Assembly (NCBI RefSeq): GCF_021249405.1
Contig: NZ_CP089593.1
Coordinates: 496,001-560,000, forward strand
Origin: Halobacterium zhouii
GTDB lineage: Archaea > Halobacteriota > Halobacteria > Halobacteriales > Halobacteriaceae
Length of the DNA: 64,000 bases
Direction: 5' to 3'
Below, piece after piece: positions 16,733 through 24,815 of this stretch. The stretch's first letter is position 1. Each line of letters begins with the position of its first letter. A model generated the notes under the pieces. The model made no database searches, was not told the DNA's origin, and was given only the letters and a program-made list of their open reading frames with translations. The translations under genes and the position numbers were made by a program.

Positions 16733-17905
16733 GTGCCCTCCACTCGGCTGAACGACGCCACCTTCCTCGAGGTGGACTGGACCGAAATCGAGGACGGACA
16801 CCGCATCAGCAGGCGAACTGTCGGGTTCGCGCTGGCGTTGCTCGCGGTCGCCGCGCTGTTCGTGTACGACCACGTGTTCGTGACCGGCGCCATCGTCGGC
16901 ACCTGGGACGTCACCCGCGTCGACTGGCTGTTCGGCGTCTCGCTCGTCGTCTGCGCCCGATACGTCGGGGTTCCGCTGGCCACCAACTGGGACCGGACGA
17001 AGCGGTACGCCGCGCGGATCGCTGACGACCCGTTCGCCGCCAGCGCGTTCGTGTTCTTCGGGGTGTTCTTCGTAGTCGCGCTGGTCGGCCCCGAGGTGTA
17101 CGGTATGGCGCTCTCGGACCTCTCCCGGGAGTACCAGCCGCCGGTGTTCGCCGCCGTCGACGCGAGCGCGTACTCCCACTACGACTGCATCGGTCGGCTG
17201 GCGAACGGCTACTGCCACGGCTCCTGGGAGTACCCGCTCGGGACCACTTCGATGGGCGAACCCGTCCTCGAGATGCTCGTCTACGGGATGCGGACCATCC
17301 TCGAGGTCGCGCTCTCCGTCACGGTCATCATGGGCGTCGTGGCCACCGCGGTGGGCACCACCGCGGGCTACCTCGGCGGGTGGGTCGACGACGTGTTGAT
17401 GGGGTACGTCGACGTCCAGCAGACCATCCCCGCCGTCGTCGTCTACCTCGTCGTCGCCACGATGGTGCTGCGGGACAAGAGCGTCTTCGTGCTCGCCATC
17501 TTCTTCGGCCTGCTGGACTGGGGTGGCATCGCGCGCCTGGTGCGCAGCGAGACGCTGAAACGTCGGTCGTCGGGGTACGTCCGTGCAGCACGGGCTTCCG
17601 GCGCCAGCGACTACCACGTCATCCGCCGGCACCTCGTGCCGAACGCGACGGCGACGCTCTCGACCAGCCTCTCCCGTCGCATTCCGGTCCTCATCCTCAC
17701 GCAGGTCGGCCTCGCCTTCCTGATGTTGACCGGGACCACGATGCGCTCGCTCGGGGAGATGATCCGGCGCGGTATCCACACCACCAACTGGCTCCACCAC
17801 TGGTGGACCTCGGCCACCGCAGTCGTGTTCATCGTGCTGGTCGTACTCGCCTGTAACGTCGTCGGGGACGCGCTCCGGGACGCCCTCGACCCGAAGGGCT
17901 CGTAG
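16733..17905 (+). CDS. dppC: DppC-like ABC transporter permease (copy 1)
   Basis: The 390-residue permease starts at a GTG at 16733. It has an N-terminal membrane helix (RTVGFALALLAVAALFVYDH), a second hydrophobic pair, and a DppC core: PLGTTSMGEPVLEMLVYGMR, TAVGTTAGYLGGWVDDVLMG, VDVQQTIPAVVVYLVVATMV, and the EAA-type loop SSGYVRAARASGASDYHVIR contacting the ATPases. The extracellular segment YDCIGRLANGYCHGSWEYPL may carry a disulphide. It is about 70% similar by eye to the second dppC downstream, from which it is separated by a decayed dppB. Confidence 0.88.
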   Translation: MPSTRLNDATFLEVDWTEIEDGHRISRRTVGFALALLAVAALFVYDHVFVTGAIVGTWDVTRVDWLFGVSLVVCARYVGVPLATNWDRTKRYAARIADDPFAASAFVFFGVFFVVALVGPEVYGMALSDLSREYQPPVFAAVDASAYSHYDCIGRLANGYCHGSWEYPLGTTSMGEPVLEMLVYGMRTILEVALSVTVIMGVVATAVGTTAGYLGGWVDDVLMGYVDVQQTIPAVVVYLVVATMVLRDKSVFVLAIFFGLLDWGGIARLVRSETLKRRSSGYVRAARASGASDYHVIRRHLVPNATATLSTSLSRRIPVLILTQVGLAFLMLTGTTMRSLGEMIRRGIHTTNWLHHWWTSATAVVFIVLVVLACNVVGDALRDALDPKGS

Positions 17906-18182
17906 TCACGAGCCAATCTGCGGGTCGAGGTAGCCGTACAGCAGGCCCTGGACGTAACTCGCGAGAATGCCACCGAACGCCAGACCAGCGACGACCCGAT
18001 GATGAGCGGCATGTCCCGGAGTTCCTCCTCGGACGCTCGTTCGTACTACGACGCGGCCGAGAGCTGGCCGCCGAGGTGCGTGTTTGGGTGAGCGCGACGG
18101 CGCCGGACGTCAACGACACGACGAGGTACGCCGTCGGGAGCGCGAACAACGTCCTGCGAGCGCCGTCACCGACGAATTTCAC
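17906..18182 (-). pseudogene. Decayed dppB permease with large internal deletion and frameshift
   Basis: Reading the minus strand from a GTG at 18182 gives VKFVGDGARRTLFALPTAYL, then a segment matching the TPNPQLQGEL...GAS region of the intact dppB genes but interrupted by a stop (LSAAS, stop, YERASEEEL). It then jumps directly to RDMPLIIGSSL, which matches residues about 302-312 of dppB copy 2. A single missing base then shifts frame, and the next frame continues AFGGILASYVQGLLYGYLDP to a TGA at 17906-17908. About 740 bp of a normal dppB is missing. The remnant is antisense between two dppC genes, so the locus once held a third dppB. Confidence 0.85.
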
Positions 18183-18253
18183 TGGGAACAGCCCGGGGCG
18201 TTCGTGGAGGGCGTGGCTAGCGGCATCTGTCACCAAGATAACCACTCACAAAG

Positions 18254-18261
18254 TTTTATAA
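18254..18261 (+). promoter_or_regulatory. TATA box of the second dppC
   Basis: The motif TTTTATAA is centred about 25 nt upstream of the ATG at 18283, as expected for a leaderless haloarchaeal transcript. This supports that start over the TTG at 18265. It lies just beyond the 5' end of the dppB pseudogene, so it may be the former divergent promoter. Confidence 0.6.
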
Positions 18262-18282
18262 AGATTGGTCATAATCCAGCGG

Positions 18283-19476
18283 ATGAGTTACATGCCCTCC
18301 ACGGAACGGACCGACGCGCTGTTCACTCGCGTACGTTGGAGTGAACAGACCGGCAGTGGACTCGACGCCCGGCTACGGACGGTCGGGTTCGTCGTTGCGC
18401 TGACTGCGCTCGCTGCCGCCTTCGCATACGACTACGTCGTCGAACCAGCATCGCTCATTCACCACTGGGACGTCAGCCGGATGGACTGGCTGTTCTTCCT
18501 GGCCTGCGTCCTCTTCGCACGGTACGGGGTCGTCCCGCTCGCCGCCGACCGCGAGCGCTCGTCGAGCAACCTCCGGGCGTTCCTCTCGCGGCCCGCCGGC
18601 GTGCTGAGCCTCGGTTACGTGCTCACGTTCTGCCTGCTCGGCCTGCTCGGCCCGGAGGTGTTCGGGATGGCCACCACGAACCTCTACCACGATCTCCAGC
18701 CACCCGTGTTCACGAGCGTCAACACCTGGGGCGTCTACGGCTACGAGTGCCTCGGGGCGACCAGCGGAGACCTCTGTTACGGTTCCTGGCAGTACCCCCT
18801 CGGGACCACGCAGTCCGGCGAGGGAATGGCGAAGATGCTGATGTACGGCGCACGCATCGCCCTCAAACTCTCACTCGCCGCGGCGATGATCATGGTCGTC
18901 GCGGCCACCGCCGTGGGCACCACCGCTGGCTACTTCGGCGGGTGGATCGACGACGTGTTGATGCGGTACGTCGACGTCCAGCAGACCATCCCCGCCATCG
19001 TCGTGTACATCATTCTGGGCACGATGTTCCTCGGGAAAGGACTGTTCACGCTCGCGCTCGTCTTCGGCCTGCTGGACTGGGGAGGCATCGCGCGTCTGGT
19101 GCGCAGCGAGACGCTGAAACGCCGGTCGTCGGGGTACGTGCGGGCGGCACAGGCCGCGGGGGCGAGTGACCTCCACGTCATCCGCCGGCACGTCATTCCG
19201 AACTCCACGGCGACCGTCGTCACCGCGCTCACGCGCCAGATTCCGCTGCTCATCCTGGCGCAGATAGCGCTCGCGTACCTCAAACTCAACACCGTCGCGC
19301 TGCGGTCCCTCGGTGGCGTGCTCCGGCGCGGCCTCACGGGCCGGTTCATGACCTGGACCCAGAAGTGGTGGGTCGTGGTCTCGGTCACGGTGTTCCTGGC
19401 GGTGACGGTCGTGGCGTTCAACGTCTTCGGGGACGTCGCCCGCGACGTACTAGACCCCAGTGAGGAGGTGGCGTAG
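18283..19476 (+). CDS. dppC: DppC-like ABC transporter permease (copy 2)
   Basis: The product is 397 residues from the ATG at 18283 (MSYMPSTERTDALF); an ATG at 18292 is the alternative and resembles the start of the first copy (MPSTRLND). The architecture is that of copy 1: an N-terminal helix (RTVGFVVALTALAAAFAYDY), PLGTTQSGEGMAKMLMYGAR, VDVQQTIPAIVVYIILGTMF, and the ATPase-contact loop SSGYVRAAQAAGASDLHVIR. It is followed with no gap by the DppD-like ATPase gene (stop 19474-19476, next ATG 19477), so the two ATPases probably assemble with this permease, and perhaps with copy 1 as well. Confidence 0.89.
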   Translation: MSYMPSTERTDALFTRVRWSEQTGSGLDARLRTVGFVVALTALAAAFAYDYVVEPASLIHHWDVSRMDWLFFLACVLFARYGVVPLAADRERSSSNLRAFLSRPAGVLSLGYVLTFCLLGLLGPEVFGMATTNLYHDLQPPVFTSVNTWGVYGYECLGATSGDLCYGSWQYPLGTTQSGEGMAKMLMYGARIALKLSLAAAMIMVVAATAVGTTAGYFGGWIDDVLMRYVDVQQTIPAIVVYIILGTMFLGKGLFTLALVFGLLDWGGIARLVRSETLKRRSSGYVRAAQAAGASDLHVIRRHVIPNSTATVVTALTRQIPLLILAQIALAYLKLNTVALRSLGGVLRRGLTGRFMTWTQKWWVVVSVTVFLAVTVVAFNVFGDVARDVLDPSEEVA

Positions 19477-20481
19477 ATGGCAGACCCCATCCTCTCCGTG
19501 CGCGACCTCCACACCCAGTTCCACACCGACGAAGGGACGGTCCACGCCGTCGACGGCGTGAGCTTCGACGTCGAACCCGGCGAGACGGTCTGTCTCGTCG
19601 GCGAATCCGGCTCCGGGAAGACCGTCGCCTGCGAGTCTATCACGAAACTCATCCCGACGCCGCCCGGCGAGATCGCGGGCGGCGACGTGCATTTCGACGG
19701 CGAGAACCTCGCGGAACTCTCCTCGAAGGAACTCGAAGAGTACCGCGGCGGCCGCATCGGGCACGTGTTCCAGAACCCGCAGGGCGCTCTCGACCCGGTC
19801 TACACAGTGGGCGAGCAACTCGTGGAAGCCATTCGGCTCCATCGGGACGTCCCGAAGTCGGCGGCCCGAGAACGCGCGGTCGGGTTGCTCGACCGCGTCG
19901 GCATCGGCGACGTGCGAGAACGCATCGACGACTACCCCCACCAGTTCTCCGGCGGGATGAAACAGCGCGTCGTCATCGCGATGGCGCTGGCCTGCGACCC
20001 GGACCTGCTCATCGCGGACGAACCCACTACCGCGCTCGACGTCACCATCCAGGCCCAGGTGCTCCGCCTGCTGGACGAACTCCAGGACGAGCGCGGGATG
20101 GCGATGCTGTTCGTCACCCACGACCTCGGCGTGGTCGCGGAAATCGCCGACCGAGTCGTCGTGATGTACGCGGGGAAGGTGATGGAGACCGGCGACGTCT
20201 ACCAGGTGTTCGAGAATCCCTCCCATCCGTACACGCGGGCGCTCCTGAAGTGCCTGCCCGGCCGGGGCGACGCCCTCGAAACCATCGGCGGGTCACTTCC
20301 GAACCCGACGGACCCGCCCTCTGGGTGTCGCTTCCACCCGCGATGCCCGCACGCAGTCCCCGAATGCGAGGCGGGAGACCAGCCAGAATTCGAGGACGTC
20401 GGTGGCGAACACGACGTCTCCTGTGTACTGCACGGAACCGACCACGACGTTCCTTCCGCCATGGAGGCAGACGATGACTGA
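19477..20481 (+). CDS. dppD: Oligopeptide ABC transporter ATP-binding protein DppD-like
   Basis: This 334-residue ATPase powers peptide import. The Walker A is GESGSGKT (about 42-49), the signature QFSGGMKQRVVIAMALACDP, and Walker B LLIADEPTTALDV, with the switch histidine in FVTHDLG. The C-terminal oligopeptide-ATPase extension holds four cysteines (CRFHPRCPHAVPEC and a later SCVLHG), the pattern reported to bind a 4Fe-4S cluster in some OppD/DppD proteins. It directly abuts dppC copy 2 and overlaps the dppF start by 8 bp, giving translational coupling. Confidence 0.94.
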   Translation: MADPILSVRDLHTQFHTDEGTVHAVDGVSFDVEPGETVCLVGESGSGKTVACESITKLIPTPPGEIAGGDVHFDGENLAELSSKELEEYRGGRIGHVFQNPQGALDPVYTVGEQLVEAIRLHRDVPKSAARERAVGLLDRVGIGDVRERIDDYPHQFSGGMKQRVVIAMALACDPDLLIADEPTTALDVTIQAQVLRLLDELQDERGMAMLFVTHDLGVVAEIADRVVVMYAGKVMETGDVYQVFENPSHPYTRALLKCLPGRGDALETIGGSLPNPTDPPSGCRFHPRCPHAVPECEAGDQPEFEDVGGEHDVSCVLHGTDHDVPSAMEADDD

Positions 20482-21796
20482 GGACGCGACTCCCGCCGAC
20501 CGAAACGAGGACGCGATACTCTCCGTTCGAGATCTGGAGAAGCATTACCCCGTCCGTTCGGGCCTGCTGCGGCGCGTGACCGGCCACGTGAAGGCCGTCG
20601 ACGGCGTGAGCTTCGACGTCCGCGAGGGCGAGACGGTCGGCCTCGTCGGCGAGTCCGGCTGTGGGAAGTCGACGACGGCGACCAGCCTGCTCCGCCTCGA
20701 GGAGCCGACTGGCGGCGAGGTGTTCTTCGAGGGTGAGGACATCACGGAGTACGACAAGACCGAACAGAAGGAGTTCCGGCGGCGCGCCCAGATGGTGTTC
20801 CAGGACCCGAACTCCGCGTTCGACCCGCGCATGACCGTCGGCGAGTCCGTCTCGGAACCGCTCGCCATCCACGGGTTGCGGGACGACGAACGCCAGGAGG
20901 AGATCGTCTCGGACCTCCTCGAGCGGGTCGGCCTCTCCGCGGAGGACGCCGACCGCTACCCCCACGAGTTCTCCGGCGGGCAGAAACAGCGCATCGCGCT
21001 CGCTCGGTCGCTCGTCCTCAACCCCGACCTGCTCGTCGCCGACGAACCCGTGAGCGCGCTCGACGTGAGCGTGCAGGCCGAGATCCTTTCCCTGCTGGAC
21101 GAACTTCAGGCGGAACTCGGCCTGTCGATGCTCCTCATCAGCCACGACCTCGGCGTCGTGCGACAGATCTGTGACCGCGTCGGCGTGATGTACCTCGGCG
21201 AAATCGTGGAGGTCGGAACCACCGAGGAACTGTTCGAGGACCCCCAGCACCCGTACACGGAGGCGCTGCTCGCGTCCATCCCCGAACCCAACCCCCGGCA
21301 GCGCGGCGACGCGGTCGAACTCACGGGCGACGTCCCCGACCCGTCGAACCCGCCGACGGGGTGTTCGTTCCACCCGCGCTGCCCGCGCGTCATCCCGCCC
21401 GAGGCCTACGACTTCGAGGACGGCGAGTACCGATCCGTGCTCGACCTCCGCCTCGCTGTGGAGGGCGCCGACGTGGACCTCGAACTGCACGACGACGAGG
21501 CCGACCTGCGCGAGGCGTTCGGCGTCCCGGCGACGCTGAGCGACCCGGACGCAGAGGCCGTGCTCTCGGACGCCATCGAGGACGTGGTAGCAGCCGGCGA
21601 GCAAGCCGAGAACGACCCCGCCGACGAACAGGCCTACGAACACGCGGTCGAACGCCTTCGAGAGGCATTCACGTCCGTCTGCGAGCGCGAGAAGCCGTCA
21701 CTACAGGACACCGACGCCGGTCACCCGGCGGCCTGCCACCTCGGCGGCATCGACGCGGAGACGTCCGTTTCGGAACTCACCGGGGCCCAGGACTGA
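20474..21796 (+). CDS. dppF: Oligopeptide ABC transporter ATP-binding protein DppF-like
   Basis: The 440-residue ATPase starts at the ATG at 20474 (MTEDATPADRNEDAILSVRD), inside the 3' end of dppD. Walker A is GESGCGKST, the signature EFSGGQKQRIALARSLVLNP, Walker B LLVADEPVSALDV. The protein is about 100 residues longer than bacterial DppF. The cysteine motif CSFHPRCP is separated from the final cysteines (SVCEREKPSLQ and AACHLGG) by a long acidic insert. If a 4Fe-4S cluster forms, as in relatives, it must bridge this insert. It is the last gene of the plus-strand transporter operon. Confidence 0.94.
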   Translation: MTEDATPADRNEDAILSVRDLEKHYPVRSGLLRRVTGHVKAVDGVSFDVREGETVGLVGESGCGKSTTATSLLRLEEPTGGEVFFEGEDITEYDKTEQKEFRRRAQMVFQDPNSAFDPRMTVGESVSEPLAIHGLRDDERQEEIVSDLLERVGLSAEDADRYPHEFSGGQKQRIALARSLVLNPDLLVADEPVSALDVSVQAEILSLLDELQAELGLSMLLISHDLGVVRQICDRVGVMYLGEIVEVGTTEELFEDPQHPYTEALLASIPEPNPRQRGDAVELTGDVPDPSNPPTGCSFHPRCPRVIPPEAYDFEDGEYRSVLDLRLAVEGADVDLELHDDEADLREAFGVPATLSDPDAEAVLSDAIEDVVAAGEQAENDPADEQAYEHAVERLREAFTSVCEREKPSLQDTDAGHPAACHLGGIDAETSVSELTGAQD

Positions 21797-21877
21797 CGAC
21801 AGCGACGCCACGGTGGCAGTAGCGACGCCGCGGGCAACCAGCGCTCGCCGACTGCCCGCGGGCACGAAATGAATCCG

Positions 21878-21884
21878 TTTAAGG
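21878..21884 (+). promoter_or_regulatory. TATA box of aspS
   Basis: TTTAAGG is centred about 27 nt before the ATG at 21908. This fits a leaderless transcript and supports the shorter aspS start. Confidence 0.6.
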
Positions 21885-21907
21885 CCGGTCCTCGTCAACT
21901 GCGAGGC

Positions 21908-23209
21908 ATGGACGACCGAACCCTCACAGCGGACGCCGAACCCGGTGACCGCGCGACGGTCGCTGGCTGGGTGCACGAGGTGCGTGACCTCGGCGGCATC
22001 GCGTTCCTGATTCTCCGAGACAAGAGCGGGAAGATTCAGGTCAAATTCGAGAAGGACGAGATGGACGACGACCTCGTGGAGACGGGACTGAACGTCCACC
22101 GCGAGTCCGTCGTCACTGTGACCGGCGACGTCGAGGAAGAGGAGCGCGCGCCGACCGGCGTCGAGGTCACGCCGGAATCCATCGAGGTGCTCGCGGAGGC
22201 CGACCCCCAGCTGCCACTGGACCCCACCGGGAAGGTCGACTCGGACCTCTCGACGCGACTCGACAACCGCACGCTGGACGTCCGGAGCGAGGAGACGAAG
22301 GCCGTTTTCGAGATCCGCGCCGAGGTCCTGCGCGCGGTACGCGAGTACTTCCGGAGCGTCGGCTCCACGGAGATCAACACGCCGAAGATCGTTGCCACCG
22401 GCACCGAGGGCGGCACGGAGCTGTTCCCAATCACGTACTTCGGCGAGGAGGCGTTCATGAACCAGAGCCCGCAGCTGTTCAAGCAGCTGATGGTCGGCTC
22501 CGGCCTGGAGCGCGTCTTCGAGATCGGCCCGATCTTCCGCGCGGAAGAGCACAACACGCCCCGCCACCTGAACGAGGCGACGATGATCGACTTCGAGTCC
22601 GCGTTCATCGACCACGAGGAGGCGATGGACGTCTGCGAGGGCACGCTGAAGGCCGCGTACGCGGCGGTCGAGGAGCACTGTCAGGACGAACTCGAGACGC
22701 TCGGCCTCGCCGACGAGTTCGAGGCGCCCACGGGAGAGTTCCCGCGGCTCACCTACGAGGAGGCCATCGAGCGCATCAACGCGACGGGCGAACTCGACGA
22801 GCAACTCGTCTGGGGCGACGACCTTCCGACGGAAGGCGAGAAGGCGCTGGGCGACGACGTCGGCGGCCACTACTTCGTCACGGATTGGCCGAGCGAGATC
22901 AAGCCGTTCTACATCCAGGACCACGAGGACGGCGAGCTCTCGAAGGGCTTCGACCTGATGCACCCGCGCATGGAACTCGTCTCCGGCGGGCAGCGCGAAC
23001 ACCGCTACCCCGAACTCGTCGCCGGCTTCGAACAGCAGGGTCTCGACCCCGACCAGTTCGAGTACTACACGAAGATGTTCAAGTACGGCATGCCGCCCCA
23101 CGCCGGGTGGGCGTACGGCGTCGAGCGCCTCGTGATGACGATGCTCGACCTCGACAACATCCGGGAAGCAGTGCTGTTCCCGCGAGACAGGCAGCGGTTG
23201 AGCCCCTAG
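21908..23209 (+). CDS. aspS: Aspartyl-tRNA synthetase (archaeal type)
   Basis: The 433-residue class II enzyme has an N-terminal OB-fold anticodon-binding domain ([20 protein letters not shown], about 17-36). In the catalytic domain, motif 1 is around [20 protein letters not shown], motif 2 is [19 protein letters not shown] and motif 3 is [16 protein letters not shown]. There is no bacterial GAD insertion. Such archaeal enzymes are often non-discriminating, charging tRNA-Asn with Asp for later amidation. A GatB gene is present at 49488, so that route is plausible, but specificity cannot be read with confidence. The start at 21908 is supported by the TATA spacing. Confidence 0.96.
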   Translation: MDDRTLTADAEPGDRATVAGWVHEVRDLGGIAFLILRDKSGKIQVKFEKDEMDDDLVETGLNVHRESVVTVTGDVEEEERAPTGVEVTPESIEVLAEADPQLPLDPTGKVDSDLSTRLDNRTLDVRSEETKAVFEIRAEVLRAVREYFRSVGSTEINTPKIVATGTEGGTELFPITYFGEEAFMNQSPQLFKQLMVGSGLERVFEIGPIFRAEEHNTPRHLNEATMIDFESAFIDHEEAMDVCEGTLKAAYAAVEEHCQDELETLGLADEFEAPTGEFPRLTYEEAIERINATGELDEQLVWGDDLPTEGEKALGDDVGGHYFVTDWPSEIKPFYIQDHEDGELSKGFDLMHPRMELVSGGQREHRYPELVAGFEQQGLDPDQFEYYTKMFKYGMPPHAGWAYGVERLVMTMLDLDNIREAVLFPRDRQRLSP

Positions 23210-23734
23210 TTAGTTTCCGCCTGCCCCGTCTATCAGTTCGTACGCCTTCTCGCGCAGTTCGCCGGTCATGTGGAGGCCGTGGCTGTCGATTTCTCGAATC
23301 AAGTCTTTGGCGTCGTCGGCGTCCATGCCCTCGTGAACGGCGCGCACGACGACGCCCACGGTTCCAGTTACGGTCGCACCGAGACCGCGAGCGACCGTCC
23401 GAACGCGGCGGTCGTCGGAGACGACCGCAGTAGATTGGTCGGCGGTTTGCCGGTGGAGTACGCCAGCGATGACCTGTACGTCACCGTTGACCCGGTCGTC
23501 ACCGAGCACGTCCTGGGCGTGGAGTAACTTGGTTCGGGGAACATCGTCAGTGGCCAGGCAGTTGCTGTCCCCGAGGAACGCCGAAGCGTTCGTGTTTGCG
23601 GGTTCGGTCGTCACCTCGTCGATAACGGCGGCAGGAACCACGATGTCACCATCGAAATTGGCGAGCAGTTGTATTTCGCCGACCGTCCCGAGTGCGATAA
23701 GCGTGGTTGCGTCCACCAGAACCACGTCACTCAT
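23210..23734 (-). CDS. PIN domain protein, probable toxin of a toxin-antitoxin pair
   Basis: The 174-residue product has the four acidic residues of a PIN nuclease: Asp8 (VVLVDATTLIAL), Glu40 (VIDEVTTEP), Asp85 (NGDVQVIAGV) and Asp107/108 (AVVSDDRRVR). PIN toxins are Mg-dependent ribonucleases. The last 45 residues form an extra helical tail. Its start overlaps the stop of the upstream UPF0175 gene by 4 bp, the classic antitoxin-toxin arrangement. Its stop meets the aspS stop tail to tail with no gap (23209/23210). Related DUF3368-type proteins occur beside UPF0175 antitoxins. Confidence 0.85.
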   Translation of the reverse strand: MSDVVLVDATTLIALGTVGEIQLLANFDGDIVVPAAVIDEVTTEPANTNASAFLGDSNCLATDDVPRTKLLHAQDVLGDDRVNGDVQVIAGVLHRQTADQSTAVVSDDRRVRTVARGLGATVTGTVGVVVRAVHEGMDADDAKDLIREIDSHGLHMTGELREKAYELIDGAGGN

Positions 23735-24033
23735 ACGTCGAGTGCAGCGTCGGCGTCCGACTCGACATCCTCGGGTGAGAGCTGCGTGGTGAGGTTGTGC
23801 TCACGGGCGATTTCGAGCCACTCGCCGAGGCTCACGTCCGCGATCCGGGCGGCCTCGTTCACCGACACGTCGCCGGACTGGTAGCGCTCGACGGCGACCC
23901 GAATGCGGATGTCCGTGAGCCCCTCCGCGAGCGCTTTGCGGATGGTCGCGCTCTTGTCCTCGCCGAGGAGGGCTGCAACCTCCGCGAGCGCTTCCTCCTC
24001 GTCGTCCGAGATGCGGGCGCTGATCGACACCAT
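23731..24033 (-). CDS. UPF0175 family antitoxin-like protein
   Basis: The 100-residue protein has an N-terminal ribbon-helix-helix-like segment (VSISARISDDEEEALAEVAA) followed by a UPF0175 helix-turn-helix core (ERYQSGDVSVNEAARIADVS, LGEWLEIAREHNL). UPF0175 proteins are the antitoxin partners of PIN/DUF3368 toxins. The gene overlaps the downstream PIN gene by 4 bp. A palindrome lies 3-13 bp before its ATG, consistent with autorepression. Both genes have base composition close to that of the neighbours, so recent transfer is not obvious. Confidence 0.82.
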   Translation of the reverse strand: MVSISARISDDEEEALAEVAALLGEDKSATIRKALAEGLTDIRIRVAVERYQSGDVSVNEAARIADVSLGEWLEIAREHNLTTQLSPEDVESDADAALDV

Positions 24034-24035
24034 GT

Positions 24036-24046
24036 ATACAGTGTAT
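24036..24046 (-). promoter_or_regulatory. Palindromic operator candidate before the toxin-antitoxin pair
   Basis: ATACAGTGTAT is a perfect 5+5 palindrome around a central G, located immediately 5' of the antitoxin ATG at 24033 and downstream of a GCGTTTACGG TATA-like box at about 24051-24060. This is where an autoregulating antitoxin would bind. Confidence 0.5.
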
Positions 24047-24178
24047 TAGTCCGTAAACGCACTTGAAGTTTCGCGTGGGAGTTGTCCCTCTGCGACCACT
24101 CTCACCGGGTCGGTCGCGTCCGGACCTGGTAACCTCCCTGTCAGCCGACTTTTGCGCGTTCCAGTCCACCAGTTTGGT

Positions 24179-24778
24179 ATGGACCAGATCCGCGACGACG
24201 TGATCGACACGGTGCAGAACCACTGGGAGCGACTGCTCGTCGACGACTTCGTCGAGATCGTCGAGCGACACCACGCCGACGACGAGCACGGTGTCGAGTA
24301 CGACCTCGTCGAGGAGTACTTCGACGACCTGGCGGCGCGAGCGGATTTCGACGTCGGGCCGATGCGCGAGCAGTTCGAGGAGCGCCTCACCGACGACCAG
24401 TCGTTCGCCGACGAGCACGCGGTCTACGAGGTAGGCGAGGACCGCGTGAGCGCCTACCCCCTGGAGTTCCACGAGGCCCTCGACGAGGGCGGGTCGCTCG
24501 CGGATCTGGTCGCCGCGATGACGGCGTCGATGGACGACACGGCCGGGAGCGCGGCCGCGGCTGGCGTACCGGAGGACGGCGTTGTCAACGCGGGGAGTGC
24601 CATCCTCGGAACCGACCGCACGGAGATCCGCACCCGACTCGAGGACCTCGCTTCGGAGGGGGAACTCGAGATCGAGGCCTCCCAGCACCCGCGCAGCGGC
24701 GTGTCGCTCGCGGAGGACGCCGACGTCGAGGAGGAGGGCCTGGACAGACCGGAGTCAGACGACCGGTCGTCCGAATAG
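24179..24778 (+). CDS. Conserved haloarchaeal hypothetical protein
   Basis: The 199-residue, strongly acidic soluble protein starts at the ATG at 24179 (MDQIRDDVIDTVQNHWERLL). It is mostly predicted helix. The motif NHWERLLVDDFVEIVERHHA is followed by several Asp/Glu-rich segments, and the tail is disordered (LDRPESDDRSSE). I see no catalytic motif or membrane segment, and I do not recognise the family. It lies 37 bp upstream of the pantoate kinase gene on the same strand, so it may belong to the CoA biosynthesis operon. Confidence 0.65.
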   Translation: MDQIRDDVIDTVQNHWERLLVDDFVEIVERHHADDEHGVEYDLVEEYFDDLAARADFDVGPMREQFEERLTDDQSFADEHAVYEVGEDRVSAYPLEFHEALDEGGSLADLVAAMTASMDDTAGSAAAAGVPEDGVVNAGSAILGTDRTEIRTRLEDLASEGELEIEASQHPRSGVSLAEDADVEEEGLDRPESDDRSSE

Positions 24779-24815
24779 CACAGCCTTACGTGCCTCTGCC
24801 GTCGAACTGGGGGTG

